NCBI GenBank assembly: GCA_002455655.1 | Contig: DKLF01000057.1 | Coordinates: forward strand, 1-27,328 | DNA length: 27,328 nt | Origin: Oscillibacter sp. UBA6647 | GTDB lineage: Bacteria; Bacillota; Clostridia; Oscillospirales; Oscillospiraceae | Direction: 5' to 3' | Shown: positions 13,890-22,312 of the stretch, in pieces | Layout: the number at the start of each line of letters is the position of its first letter | How positions within the stretch are numbered: position 1 is the stretch's first letter | Translations under genes and position numbers: made by a program | The notes under the pieces: generated by a model | Told to the model about the DNA's origin: nothing | The model's database searches: none | Seen by the model: only the letters and a program-made list of their open reading frames with translations

Positions 13890-14666
13890 TTACGCCCCGT
13901 TCAGCCTGTTCCACATGGCCTTTGCAAGTGCGAAATATTCCCTGGTATAGTAGTTTGCCGTCAGCCACCAGTAAGGCAGCCGCGCGGGGACCCCGGTCAC
14001 GGTGATGGGCGTTTCAAAATCCGTCAGATAGCGAACCCGCGCCATATGAAAGTCGTTAGTCACAACAGCCACGCTGTTATTGTAAGTGTCAATTCCCAAT
14101 TCGCTGAGAATCCTGCTGGAATACGCCAGATTTTCAGCCGTGGTGGTAGAGCGCTCTTCCAGATACAGCCGCCCGCCGTTTATTCCAACTGCCGTTAGAT
14201 AGTCGTACATGGCCTGGGCCTCGGTGACGTCCTCTCCCGGTCCCTGCCCTCCGGAGAGGATTACGGGTGTGTCCGGTGGCATCTGGCTCAGATAGGTTTT
14301 AGCGGTGTCCAGCCGGGAGGCCAACACCAGAGAGGGCGTTTTCCCGTTGACCCCGGCCCCCAGCACAACCACGGCTGCGGGAGAGGCCCCGGAGGGCGGC
14401 ATCCGCCCCACCTTTACCAAAAAAGCCTCTACCGCCGCAAAGGAAAGGATTCCCACTGCGGCACATGCAAGAAACAGAACCTTGCAGACCTTTCCGGCCC
14501 TGCTTTTTTCACTCCACCGGATCAGTGCCGCCCACAGGAGCAGGGCTGCGGCAATCCCTCCGCACAGCCATGCGGAAAACTTCATGCCCGGCACAAACCA
14601 AATTCCCATTCCCGCCAGCAGAGCCAAACCTGCCGCCGCCAGAGAAATCCGAACCGTTTTTTTCAT
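13890..14666 (-). CDS. DUF218 / YdcF-SanA-like membrane protein
   Basis: Membrane-anchored protein of the DUF218 family, whose members (SanA, ElyC, YdcF) are linked to envelope integrity; the biochemical activity is not well established. The ATG at 14666 overlaps the ABC-F stop as ATGA and gives 258 residues. A GGAGGCGG site lies just upstream. Three hydrophobic helices (about 5-25, 31-49, 60-82) precede an extracellular or cytoplasmic alpha/beta domain. That domain carries VVVLGAGV, LASRLDTA, ILSGGQGPGE, TEAQAMYDYL, EERSTTTAENL and VVTNDFHMARV, all family hallmarks. The N-terminal three-helix layout resembles the longer YdcF-like forms. Its place after ddl and murF fits an envelope role. Confidence 0.88.
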   Translation of the reverse strand: MKKTVRISLAAAGLALLAGMGIWFVPGMKFSAWLCGGIAAALLLWAALIRWSEKSRAGKVCKVLFLACAAVGILSFAAVEAFLVKVGRMPPSGASPAAVVVLGAGVNGKTPSLVLASRLDTAKTYLSQMPPDTPVILSGGQGPGEDVTEAQAMYDYLTAVGINGGRLYLEERSTTTAENLAYSSRILSELGIDTYNNSVAVVTNDFHMARVRYLTDFETPITVTGVPARLPYWWLTANYYTREYFALAKAMWNRLNGA

Positions 14667-16561
14667 TCCGCCGCCTCCGAAAGTGCCTCCCACTTTTCAT
14701 ACAGCTCATCCAGCGCCGCCTGCACCGCGTCTTTTTCCGCAAGCAGGGCGTTCAGCTTTTCATAGTCGCAGGCTGCGGCCATCATGTCCGCGTCCAGCTT
14801 TTCAAGCAGAGTCTCCGTCTCACCGATATGGCGTTCACAAATGACAAGCTGCTTGCGGGCGGCGGTCTGTTCCCGTCCTGTCCGGGGCGGTTTTTGCGTA
14901 ACGGCCTCATCCTTTACAGCTTTTGTGTTCTCATGCTTTTTTTGTGTTTCCCGGTCCTTTTCCTCCCGGTAACGAGCAAAGCCCATTGGCCAGTCGGTAA
15001 TGGTTCCGCCAGCTACCTCCCAGATACGGGTGGCGAAGCGGTTGATAAAATACCGGTCGTGGGAGACGAACAGCAGCGTTCCGTCAAAGCTCTCCACCGC
15101 GTCCTCTATCCACTCCCGCGAGTCGATATCCAGATGGTTGGTGGGTTCGTCCAGAATCAAAAAGTTAATTTCCCCGTCCATCAGCATACATAGCCGCAGG
15201 CGGCTCTTTTCCCCGCCGGAAAGGACGGAAACAGACTTAAACACGTCCTCTCCCCGGAAATCATAGGATGCCAGCCGGTTCCTCGCGCTGGTTTCCGTCA
15301 TGCCCCGCTTGGTAGCTTGAAGATTCTCCACCAAGTTCCAGTCAGGGTGGTCGAAATGGATAATCTGAGGCAGGCAGGCCGCCTTGACGGCAGGCCCCAA
15401 CTTGATACGCCCTTCATCGGGGTATTCCTCATCCATTACCATCTTGATAAGGGTGGACTTTCCCGCCCCGTTGTCGCCGATGAGGGCGATGCGCTCGCCC
15501 CCCTCCACCTTCAGGCTGATGTCCTCGAAGAGCTTTCGCTCCCCGAAGGATTTGGAAACATTCCGAATCGTCAGGGCCTCATCCCCCTGAAAGTCGATGG
15601 AGGAAAAGCGGGCGTCCATCTTCCTGCGCTTGGTGGGCCTGTCGGTGGTGCGCATCCGTTCGATGCGCTTTTCCATGGAAAACGCCCGCTTGTACATCGC
15701 GTCGTTTCCCATAAAAGCCCACAGCCGCAGGCGGTCCGCCGCCTCGGTAAGCTGGGCGATTTTGGCCTGCTCTTTTTCGTACTGCTTCAGCTTTTCCTGA
15801 TAGCGCCGCTCTTTTTCCACGGCGTAGAAGCTGTAATTTCCGCTGTAAAACTCCGCCTTGCCGCCGTTGATTTCAATAATCCGCGTCACGGCCCGGTCCA
15901 GAAAATACCGGTCATGGGAGATTGCCACCACAGTACCTTTGAAATGGGAGATATACTCCTCCAGCCACTCCGTTGCGTGAAGGTCCAGATGGTTGGTGGG
16001 CTCGTCCAGCAGCAAAACGTCCGTGTCCTCCAGAATCAGGCGGCCCAGATTCACCCGGGTCTTTTCTCCGCCAGAGAGACGGTCAAAGGGTTCCGAGCGC
16101 ATGGACTGCGGGATGGAGAGGCCGTTTGCCACCTTGTTGACGGCCACCTCCGTGTCATACCCGCCGAACAACTCAAACTTTTCTGTCAGCGCCCCATACC
16201 GCCGCAGCAGCGCCGGGTCGCTCTCCCCTGCTTCCATACGGCCCGCAAGGTCTTCCATCTCTTTTGCCAAAGCCGAAAGACGGTCGAAAGCCGTGCGCAG
16301 CACGTCCTCCACCGTATACCCCTCGGGATAGACGGGAATTTGAGAAATCAGGCCCAGCCGGCGGCCCTTTGCAAGGGACACGCCGCCCGCGTCATAGTCC
16401 AGCTCGCCAGTGAGAATGCGGAACAGTGTGGTTTTCCCCGCGCCGTTAGGACCCAAAAGCCCTACCCGCTCTCCCTCGTCAATCTGAAAGGTCAGCCCGT
16501 CCAGTATTTTCTTTTCCAAATCAAAGGACTTGACCAGCCCTTCTACCTGTATTTCTATCAT
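14663..16561 (-). CDS. ABC-F family ATPase (Uup/YdiF type)
   Basis: Cytoplasmic twin-ATPase without membrane helices. ABC-F proteins bind the ribosome, acting as translation factors or as antibiotic-protection proteins. Domain 1 has Walker A GPNGAGKTT (37-45), signature LSGGEKTR (162-169) and Walker B LLLDEPTNHLD. The charged inter-domain linker (about 245-320), which includes KRAFSMEKRIERM, would reach the peptidyl-tRNA site. Domain 2 has GDNGAGKST (362-370), LSGGEKSR and LILDEPTNHLD. A C-terminal extension (about 530-632) ends in a coiled coil, as in Uup/YdiF. The ATG follows AGGATTAAGGA, which overlaps the murF stop. The C-terminal coil and generic linker argue for a housekeeping YdiF-like factor, not a dedicated resistance protein, but this is not certain. 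Confidence 0.93.
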   Translation of the reverse strand: MIEIQVEGLVKSFDLEKKILDGLTFQIDEGERVGLLGPNGAGKTTLFRILTGELDYDAGGVSLAKGRRLGLISQIPVYPEGYTVEDVLRTAFDRLSALAKEMEDLAGRMEAGESDPALLRRYGALTEKFELFGGYDTEVAVNKVANGLSIPQSMRSEPFDRLSGGEKTRVNLGRLILEDTDVLLLDEPTNHLDLHATEWLEEYISHFKGTVVAISHDRYFLDRAVTRIIEINGGKAEFYSGNYSFYAVEKERRYQEKLKQYEKEQAKIAQLTEAADRLRLWAFMGNDAMYKRAFSMEKRIERMRTTDRPTKRRKMDARFSSIDFQGDEALTIRNVSKSFGERKLFEDISLKVEGGERIALIGDNGAGKSTLIKMVMDEEYPDEGRIKLGPAVKAACLPQIIHFDHPDWNLVENLQATKRGMTETSARNRLASYDFRGEDVFKSVSVLSGGEKSRLRLCMLMDGEINFLILDEPTNHLDIDSREWIEDAVESFDGTLLFVSHDRYFINRFATRIWEVAGGTITDWPMGFARYREEKDRETQKKHENTKAVKDEAVTQKPPRTGREQTAARKQLVICERHIGETETLLEKLDADMMAAACDYEKLNALLAEKDAVQAALDELYEKWEALSEAAE

Positions 16562-16570
16562 TTGTGTTCC

Positions 16571-17953
16571 TTAATCCTGATAATCCTGTGCTTTTAAAAA
16601 CTCCACAATGGTCTCAAAATGCATGGAAAAGTGAGAAGCCTTCACCAGTGCGCTGGTATCCGGCTCGAACTGGCACAGCAGCTCATCCTTCGCCGCGTCT
16701 TTGTCCGGAAAGTGGAGCGCGCAGCCGCCGGAGGCCAGCGTACCCTCCGCAATTTTCTCCGCCTTTTCCCCGATGGCGATGACCATATCGATGCCCAGCA
16801 TAGCCGCCAGCGCACCGATATTATAGTGGGCGGCTTCTCCGTGATCCCCCAACTCGCCCATATCCCCTAAAATTGCCAGCTTGCGCGAGCCGGTACTCTT
16901 TGCCAGCACCTCCAGTCCCGCCGCAACTGACTGGGGGTTCGCGTTATAGCAGTCGTTCAGGATGATGCGTCCGCCGGGAAGGCGCACCACCTCCATCCGA
17001 TTTCCCACGCCCTGAAAGGCCGCCACGCCGGAGACAATCTGTGAATGATCCAGACCCAGCAGCTCCGCGATAGCCACGGCCATAGAGGCGCAGTACACCA
17101 AATGCTGTCCCGGCGCGTTAATCGTCAAATCGTACACATCTTTTTTGGTGGTAATGCGGCAGCAGGTTCCGTCCAGTCCCCGGTCGGATACATCGCTGAC
17201 CCGCACACTGCACCCCTCTGACTGTCCGCACCGCAATGTGGTAAAGGGCAGCTTCAGCGTGTTCAGCAGCGCGTCGTCTCCATTGAGAATTGCCACGCCG
17301 GCGGGCTTCAAAAAGTCAAAAATCTCACTTTTGGCCTTTAAAATTCCCTCCCGGCTGCCCAAAAATTCGATGTGGGCGTCCCCGACGTTGGAAATTACGG
17401 CAATATCGGGACGCACCAGCTCGGAGAGATAGTGGATCTCTCCGAAGTGGTTCATGCCCGTTTCAATCACCGCCGCCTGATGCTCCGGCGTCAGGCCGAA
17501 CAGCGTCAGGGGCGTTCCGATGTCATTGTTGAAATTCTCCGGCGTTTTCAGCACCTTTAGTCCCGCCGAGAGGACTGTGGCGATCATCTCCTTGGTGGTA
17601 GTCTTCCCCACGGAGCCGGTAATCTGGACAAAGGGAATGTCAAACCGATCCCGGTAGGCGGAGGCCAGCGCCTTCAGCGCCAAACGGGTGTCGTCCACCT
17701 TGATGTAGAATTTATCGGGTCGGAGATCGGCGGGCAGACGGGCGCAGAGCGTCCCGGCAGCGCCCGCTTCCAGCGCACTGTCAATAAAATCATGGCCGTC
17801 AAACCGCTCGCCCTTCCATGGCACAAACAGGCACCCGGGAGGCATTTCCCGGCTATCGGTGCACACGGCGGAGATGGAAGGCGCGTCCTCCCGGGGGTTC
17901 CACCACACGCCGCCGACGGCGGATTCAATCTCCCTGACAGTCATTGGCAGCAT
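16571..17953 (-). CDS. murF: UDP-N-acetylmuramoyl-tripeptide--D-alanyl-D-alanine ligase
   Basis: Last cytoplasmic step of peptidoglycan precursor assembly: adds the D-Ala-D-Ala dipeptide to UDP-MurNAc-tripeptide using ATP. At 460 residues it matches the family. The N-terminal UDP-substrate domain has CTDSREMPPGCLFV. The central ATPase has P-loop GSVGKTTT (113-120), the NFNNDIGTPLTL region typical of MurF, ETGMNHFGEI, and NVGDAHIEFLGS with the metal-binding histidine. The C-terminal domain has LNDCYNANPQS and ILGDMGELGDH, also MurF signatures. The ATG at 17953 follows AAGGAGG. The gene overlaps the 3' end of ddl by 29 bases, and ddl makes the dipeptide that MurF uses, a direct functional pair. 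Confidence 0.97.
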   Translation of the reverse strand: MLPMTVREIESAVGGVWWNPREDAPSISAVCTDSREMPPGCLFVPWKGERFDGHDFIDSALEAGAAGTLCARLPADLRPDKFYIKVDDTRLALKALASAYRDRFDIPFVQITGSVGKTTTKEMIATVLSAGLKVLKTPENFNNDIGTPLTLFGLTPEHQAAVIETGMNHFGEIHYLSELVRPDIAVISNVGDAHIEFLGSREGILKAKSEIFDFLKPAGVAILNGDDALLNTLKLPFTTLRCGQSEGCSVRVSDVSDRGLDGTCCRITTKKDVYDLTINAPGQHLVYCASMAVAIAELLGLDHSQIVSGVAAFQGVGNRMEVVRLPGGRIILNDCYNANPQSVAAGLEVLAKSTGSRKLAILGDMGELGDHGEAAHYNIGALAAMLGIDMVIAIGEKAEKIAEGTLASGGCALHFPDKDAAKDELLCQFEPDTSALVKASHFSMHFETIVEFLKAQDYQD

Positions 17954-19004
17954 GATGACACGTCCTCCTTAAAGAAAGCTGAACAATCTCCTCGCAGAGC
18001 TCTTCATAGGTAAGCCCCGCGGCGGCAGCTTCCTTGGGCATGAGACTGGCGGAGGTCAGGCCCGGGAGAGAGTTAATCTCCAAACACCACGGCACACCGG
18101 CCCCATCCAGCACAAAATCAGCCCGGGAATACACCGACAATCCCAGCAGACGGTGAAGATTCAGCGCCATTTCGCCAATCTCCTCCTGCTGCTCCCCGGT
18201 GATATCGGCCGGACACAACTCCAGCGCCCCGCCGGACTGGTACTTCGCCTCGTAGTCGAATTTTCCCTTGGCGGAAATAACCTCGACCGACGGCAGCCAC
18301 CGGTCCCCCAGTACGCCGGTGAAAATATCCCGGCCCACAATTCGCTCTTCCACAATAATCTGCCCGTCAAAGTGCAGAAGATCCCGCAGAGCGGCTTTCA
18401 GCTCCTCCCGCGTCTCGGGCATGTAAACCCCAATGGAGGAGCCGCCTCCCGGCGTCTTCACCACACAGGGCATCGGCAGCTCTTCCGACAGGGCATCCAC
18501 CTCTGCCTCGCCATACTCCACCAGCCGCCACTTGGGCGTGCGGATCCCGGCGGCTTCCATCAGCCGCTTCGTGACCACCTTATCCATCGCCATGGCGGAG
18601 GAAAGGTGCCCCGATCCGGTATAGGGGATTCCCAGCAAATCCAGCGTAGCCTGAATGCGGCCGTCCTCCCCGCTCTCGCCGTGCAGCCCCACGAACACAA
18701 GGTCGGCCAAAGCACAGACGTTTAAAACATCCTTTCCGATCAGGCTGGGGCCTCGGTCCTTCCGGCTGCGGCGCACCGCTTCCAGATCCGGCGCGGTGGT
18801 TTTAATGGCAGCGTTTCCGCAGCGTCCGTCCGGTGCGTCGAACACGGCCTCCAGCGGACCGTCATAGTCCTCAAGCCCCAAAAACAAATCCACCAAAACA
18901 GCGCTGTGCCCCCCCTTGCGGAGCGCCCGGCACACAGCCGTCCCCGTAACCAGCGAAACTTCTCGCTCCTGCGAAAGACCGCCGGCCAATACCACGATCT
19001 TCAT
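17925..19004 (-). CDS. ddl: D-alanine--D-alanine ligase
   Basis: ATP-grasp enzyme joining two D-alanines, cytoplasmic. The ATG at 19004 follows AAGGAGG and starts MKIVVLAGGLSQEREVS, the normal Ddl beginning; 359 residues. The more upstream in-frame start has no site and adds an unrelated leader. Motifs are LHGESGEDG (about 108-115), VVKTPGGGSSIGV for ATP-grasp phosphate binding, FDYEAKYQSGGA in the omega loop, and EINSLPGLTS (309-318). The tyrosine of EAKY is the residue that marks D-Ala-D-Ala specificity. VanA-type D-Ala-D-Lac ligases differ there, so no glycopeptide resistance is implied. It is the first gene of the eight-gene string, with a promoter about 100 bases upstream. Confidence 0.96.
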   Translation of the reverse strand: MKIVVLAGGLSQEREVSLVTGTAVCRALRKGGHSAVLVDLFLGLEDYDGPLEAVFDAPDGRCGNAAIKTTAPDLEAVRRSRKDRGPSLIGKDVLNVCALADLVFVGLHGESGEDGRIQATLDLLGIPYTGSGHLSSAMAMDKVVTKRLMEAAGIRTPKWRLVEYGEAEVDALSEELPMPCVVKTPGGGSSIGVYMPETREELKAALRDLLHFDGQIIVEERIVGRDIFTGVLGDRWLPSVEVISAKGKFDYEAKYQSGGALELCPADITGEQQEEIGEMALNLHRLLGLSVYSRADFVLDGAGVPWCLEINSLPGLTSASLMPKEAAAAGLTYEELCEEIVQLSLRRTCHHAANDCQGD

Positions 19005-19106
19005 GGTTCCTCCTTCCGCCGCCGTCGGCGGCCCACACAAATGCCCTTTTCCCACAGCCCGCCACAGGCGGGACCGGACTATCCAATAGCTATTGCAATC
19101 CGTACC

Positions 19107-19135
19107 AGTTTAGCACAAATTTTCCGTGAATACAA
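19107..19135 (-). promoter_or_regulatory. Extended -10 promoter of the ddl-murF operon
   Basis: On the reverse strand TTGTAT (19130-19135) lies 17 bases from TAAACT (19107-19112), which is preceded by TGC, a matching extended -10 element. The leader of about 95 bases contains two GC-rich inverted repeats (19058-19072 and 19017-19031). The second sits just upstream of the ddl ribosome binding site and could limit its translation. Confidence 0.55.
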
Positions 19136-19138
19136 GCG

Positions 19139-19175
19139 CAGGAACCTGCCGGAAATACTTTTCGGCAGGTTCCTG
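19139..19175. terminator. Hairpin terminator between the SLH gene and ddl
   Basis: A perfect 13-base-pair stem (19139-19151 with 19163-19175) lies 34 bases past the Ig/SLH gene. A T-rich tail (TACTTTTTTCTT) follows it on the plus strand. In the gene direction (minus) the tail is CGCTTGTATT, which is weaker and overlaps the ddl -35 box. It probably ends the SLH transcript. Confidence 0.6.
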
Positions 19176-19209
19176 TACTTTTTTCTTCATGAAGCGCCTG
19201 GGCTTTTTT

Positions 19210-20199
19210 TCAGCGCATCCAGTCCAGAAGCCCAGTCTGCTCTCCGTCCAGCAGCGTCCCCGCCGCGCAGAGCATCTGCGCCGCGTCCGCCCGGGTCATG
19301 GGCTGGGCAAGTGTGCCGCTTCCAAAGCTGCCCACGGACATCACGCTGACAGCCTCCAGATTCCCCACGGCCTGTGCCGCCCAAGAAGGCGTTGCGTCCC
19401 GGTCAGCGTACCATGTGGCAAGGTCCACGTCGCCCACCGCCAGCACTCGGTCCAAAATGGCAGCCGCCTCGTTGAAGCTCACGGGTTCATTGCTGCGGAA
19501 AGCCGCTCCTGTCTCGGTGGAGACGCCCCGGATAATTCCTTCGGAAAGGCCCGCCGCCGCATAGGACTTAGCCCATGTTGGGATTGCCTCGTCGTCGGAG
19601 AAGCCGGTCATGGTAACGGTATCCGCCGGGAGATTTGCAAGCTCCATGGTCATGGCCAGAAATTCGGCCCGGGAAAGCGTGCGCTCCGGCTCAAAATAAT
19701 ATTGCCCGCCGATACGTGCGCCGGTAAAGGCCCCCTTCTCCGCCAGATACTGGGCGGCGGCAGCAGCGGAGCTGTCTCCCATGTCCTGATATTCTACGCC
19801 GGATTTTGTCTTTTCCACCATCACAGTAACGGTGGCGGGAGCGGAGACATTCCCCGCAGGGTCCGTCACCACATAGGTGAAGCTGTCCTTCCCGCTTTTG
19901 CCCTCTGTCGGCGTATAGGTGAATACATCCCCCGCCACGGTGACAGTGCCTTTCTTCGGCGCTGTGTCCACGGTAAAGGTCAGTTCGCCGTTCTCATCGT
20001 CCGAGGCTAAAAACTGTGCGCGGTAGGGAATGTTGCGGTAGGTTCTGACAGAAATTTCCTTTGCGATGGGTGCGCCCTGAACCGGCGGCGCCGGCTCTTC
20101 ACTCTTTTTGCCGAACAGCGCTTGGGCGGGCACGGTCAGCGTCACCAGCAGTGCCAGCAACAACGCCGATACGCGGGCTTTCTTATTTGACATTTTCAA
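19210..20199 (-). CDS. Secreted Ig/cadherin-like protein with C-terminal SLH-like repeats
   Basis: Probable cell-surface protein, 329 residues. The N-terminus is a signal peptide (KKARV, then hydrophobic 10-24, likely cleavage after AQA near 27). Residues about 50-130 form one Ig/cadherin-like domain, including FTYTPTEGKSGKDSFTYVVTD, the pattern of tandem Ig repeats in bacterial surface proteins. Residues about 137-315 hold three SLH-like stretches with LSRAEFLAMTMELA, WAKSYAAAGLSEGIIRG, VSFNEAAAILDRV and MTRADAAQML. These would anchor it to cell-wall polymer. A TTG start at 20199 is chosen because AGGAGG lies 10 bases upstream; the ATG two codons later would be 16 bases away. It forms its own transcript between two terminators. 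No enzyme domain is seen. Confidence 0.85.
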   Translation of the reverse strand: MKMSNKKARVSALLLALLVTLTVPAQALFGKKSEEPAPPVQGAPIAKEISVRTYRNIPYRAQFLASDDENGELTFTVDTAPKKGTVTVAGDVFTYTPTEGKSGKDSFTYVVTDPAGNVSAPATVTVMVEKTKSGVEYQDMGDSSAAAAAQYLAEKGAFTGARIGGQYYFEPERTLSRAEFLAMTMELANLPADTVTMTGFSDDEAIPTWAKSYAAAGLSEGIIRGVSTETGAAFRSNEPVSFNEAAAILDRVLAVGDVDLATWYADRDATPSWAAQAVGNLEAVSVMSVGSFGSGTLAQPMTRADAAQMLCAAGTLLDGEQTGLLDWMR

Positions 20200-20272
20200 G
20201 GGAACACGACCTCCTGTTGTAAATTCTATGATTCAAATTCTGTGTGGAGGTAGTGTTTGCCGCGTCCGGAAG

Positions 20273-20278
20273 ATTATA
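20273..20278 (-). promoter_or_regulatory. Candidate -10 box for the Ig/SLH gene
   Basis: A consensus TATAAT on the reverse strand lies 73 bases before the TTG start. No matching -35 box is present, and that position falls inside the upstream terminator hairpin. Confidence 0.35.
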
Positions 20279-20280
20279 CA

Positions 20281-20310
20281 GAAAAAGAGCAGCTTTTGCC
20301 GCTCTTTTTC
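20281..20310 (-). terminator. Terminator after the V-ATPase/SLH unit
   Basis: GAAAAAGAGC (20281-20290) pairs with GCTCTTTTTC (20301-20310). The A/T arms supply a T-run on either strand. It ends the reverse-strand transcript of the V-ATPase operon and the broken SLH gene. Confidence 0.75.
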
Positions 20311-20374
20311 AATGACTTTATGACACCCTTTTACGCGGATGTGCGCAAACAGCTTATTTTGAAAAAATCGTGCG

Positions 20375-21596
20375 TTATCCCATGGCCCGATGCAAAAATG
20401 TGGCGATTTGCCCACGAGTGCAGATAGCATCGGGAGCAAACATATTCAGCGGTTTTTCCGGTGGTAACGCCCTTTTCCACCGCCCACGCCACGGCCTTGG
20501 CATATGGCGCATCTGCGGCCACGTCGGTGAACGCGGCGGATTTTTCGGCCTCAGGCTTTCCCGCAAGCGCCCAGAGATATGCAACCGTCATGGCCCGGGT
20601 GCAGGGCGCGGACGCGCCAAAGGCGCTACCGGATACCAGACCTTGCTCGGCTGCCCACAGCGCCGCCTTATAAAAGTAGTCCCGCTCGGTCACATCCGTA
20701 AAGGGATTGGCTGCGGAAGCCTCCGGCTGCCCGTTGGCCCGCCACAGGAACGTCAGGATCTGCGCCTTGGTACAGGTCTCACCGGGCGCGAAAGTGGTTG
20801 CCGTCTTGCCGGTTGTGATTTTCTGCGCCACCGCCCACTTCACCGCATCGAAGCAGTATGCCCCGGCGGCCACATCGGTAAAGGAATTGCCGCTTTCGCC
20901 GGAGGAACTTTCGGCGGTGAGACCGACCCAGGGCACGTTCTCATCATTCTTCTCGCTATACCTAAAATAGCCTAAAAGGAAACTCTTAAAATAATTTGAA
21001 TCATTAGAAGTTAGTTCCGGCAAGTCCGTGACCCTTTCCACGTTTCCGCACATCAGGGTCAATTCCCAGCCCACGTAGTCTGTGGCTGGGAAAGTGAATC
21101 TGTAGGTCCCGTTGTGCCGGATATAATCGGAATTGCCCACCCATCTGTTGTCCTTCGCCAGCTCGCTACCGTTCTCACCCGTAAGGTAAACGCGCTGCAG
21201 TACACTGTCGGCTTTCAGAATATATTCAGCGGTTTTCATCACTATACCGCCGGTACTGGCATTGCCGCCGTTGGAAAGAAGGTCAAACTTTGCGCCAATT
21301 ATAGAGTTCGTCCCCCCTCTTGCGCATCCGTGACGGTGACAGTGATCTTCGCGCCGTCGGGCACGCCGTAAATGGGACACCGGAAGTTCTCGCCATTCTT
21401 ATCAGCCAGCTTTCCGGCATAGAGCACGTGAGCCTTATCAATGGTCAGCACAGCACCACAGTAGTTTGAAAGCGTCAAAGGCGCGTACTTCGTCTCCGCC
21501 GCCCCCGGCCCCCACGCTCAGAAGTCCCAGCAGCAGCGCGGCTGTCAGAAAGCTTGCAAAAATTCTTTTCGTGGTTTTGCCCTCTTTCTTATTCAC
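20375..21596 (-). pseudogene. Secreted protein with three SLH domains, broken by three single-base frameshifts
   Basis: A GTG at 21596 (GGAG 7 bases upstream) starts MNKKEGKTTKRIFASF and a hydrophobic signal peptide, but the frame runs into a stop. Three one-base shifts restore one protein of about 406 residues: remove a G in the G-runs at 21502-21513, add a G at 21312-21317, and remove an A at 20453-20457. After the signal the repaired order is AAETKYAPLTLSNYCGAV, an unrecognised domain of about 180 residues, and three SLH repeats (FTDVAAGAYCFDAVKWA; FTDVTERDYFYKAALWA; FTDVAADAPYAKAVAWA). It ends CTRGQIATFLHRAMG at 20375. Without repair the largest piece lacks signal and tail. It starts 14 bases after subunit D, in the same transcript. 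It could be a true pseudogene, a phase-variable gene or clustered sequencing errors. Confidence 0.82.
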
Positions 21597-21610
21597 CGCA
21601 AGGCTCCGGC

Positions 21611-22300
21611 TTACCCCGAGAAAGCCTCCAGCGCCTTGGCATCCTGCTTCCGCTTTTCCTCCAGCGCCTCTTTCAGAATCATATCCTTCACCTTCATGAG
21701 ACGGATGGTGGTGGCGCGGTCGTTTTCATCCAGCTTCATATTGATAAACCGGATGGTTTCCTGGGTATTGGGAATCATCACATACTCCAGCGCGTTGACG
21801 CGGCGGCGGGTCTTCTCAATTTCCTCCGCCATCAACTGGGCCGACTTTTCAATCTGCGCCAGCTTCAGCATCTTGCGGAAAACCTTTCCCAGCGCGTCCA
21901 CTGCCGTGTCCAGCTCGCCGGAGGTTCCGGCGAAGCCGTAGGGGTAAATGTCGCTGTCCGACTGGGTTTTGGTCTTAAAATCGTAGACCGGCACATTGAC
22001 GGACATGACGTTCTGAAAACCCATCGTCAGCTCCACGCTCTGTTTCGGATACAGCAGCGCCTGCTCCATCGCCTCAGACGACATGAGGGCCGACGCCACG
22101 GTAAACGAATCGTGGACGGTCATCAACTCCGCTTCCACCTCCGCCCGGAGGGCACGCACCTCCCGGACAGTCTCCAGAAACTGCTTCATCAGCTCATCCC
22201 GCTTATCCTTGAGGAGCTTGTGGCCCCGCTGGGCGGTACGAAGCTTTCCCTTAAGCCGGGTCAGCTCCATGCGGGTGGGGTTCACATTAAGCTTCGGCAT
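21611..22300 (-). CDS. atpD: V-type ATP synthase subunit D
   Basis: Central rotor stalk of the V1 part, joining the A3B3 head to the membrane ring. It has 229 residues, normal size. The start MPKLNVNPTRMELTRLKGKL is the characteristic N-terminus. Long helices at about 10-70 and 135-215 form the antiparallel coiled coil, and ALEYVMIPNTQETIRFI is the conserved C-terminal part. The ATG follows AAGGAGGGGGG. It lies 12 bases after subunit B and is the last V-ATPase gene of the operon, in the usual A-B-D order. The broken SLH gene follows. Confidence 0.97.
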   Translation of the reverse strand: MPKLNVNPTRMELTRLKGKLRTAQRGHKLLKDKRDELMKQFLETVREVRALRAEVEAELMTVHDSFTVASALMSSEAMEQALLYPKQSVELTMGFQNVMSVNVPVYDFKTKTQSDSDIYPYGFAGTSGELDTAVDALGKVFRKMLKLAQIEKSAQLMAEEIEKTRRRVNALEYVMIPNTQETIRFINMKLDENDRATTIRLMKVKDMILKEALEEKRKQDAKALEAFSG

Positions 22301-22312
22301 GGTCCCCCCTCC

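Noticed and set aside
15317..16597. A 426-codon plus-strand frame opposite the ABC-F gene
   Set aside because: The ABC-F frame has all ATPase motifs in order. The antisense frame has none.
17925..19004. Ddl as a VanA-like D-Ala-D-Lac ligase beside murF
   Set aside because: The omega loop reads EAKY with the tyrosine of D-Ala-D-Ala ligases, and no vanH, vanX or VanRS homologue is next to it.
21312..21317. Programmed ribosomal frameshift in the SLH gene
   Set aside because: Three shifts at three sites in two directions, with no stimulatory pseudoknot or internal Shine-Dalgarno recognised, fit mutation or sequencing error better than recoding.
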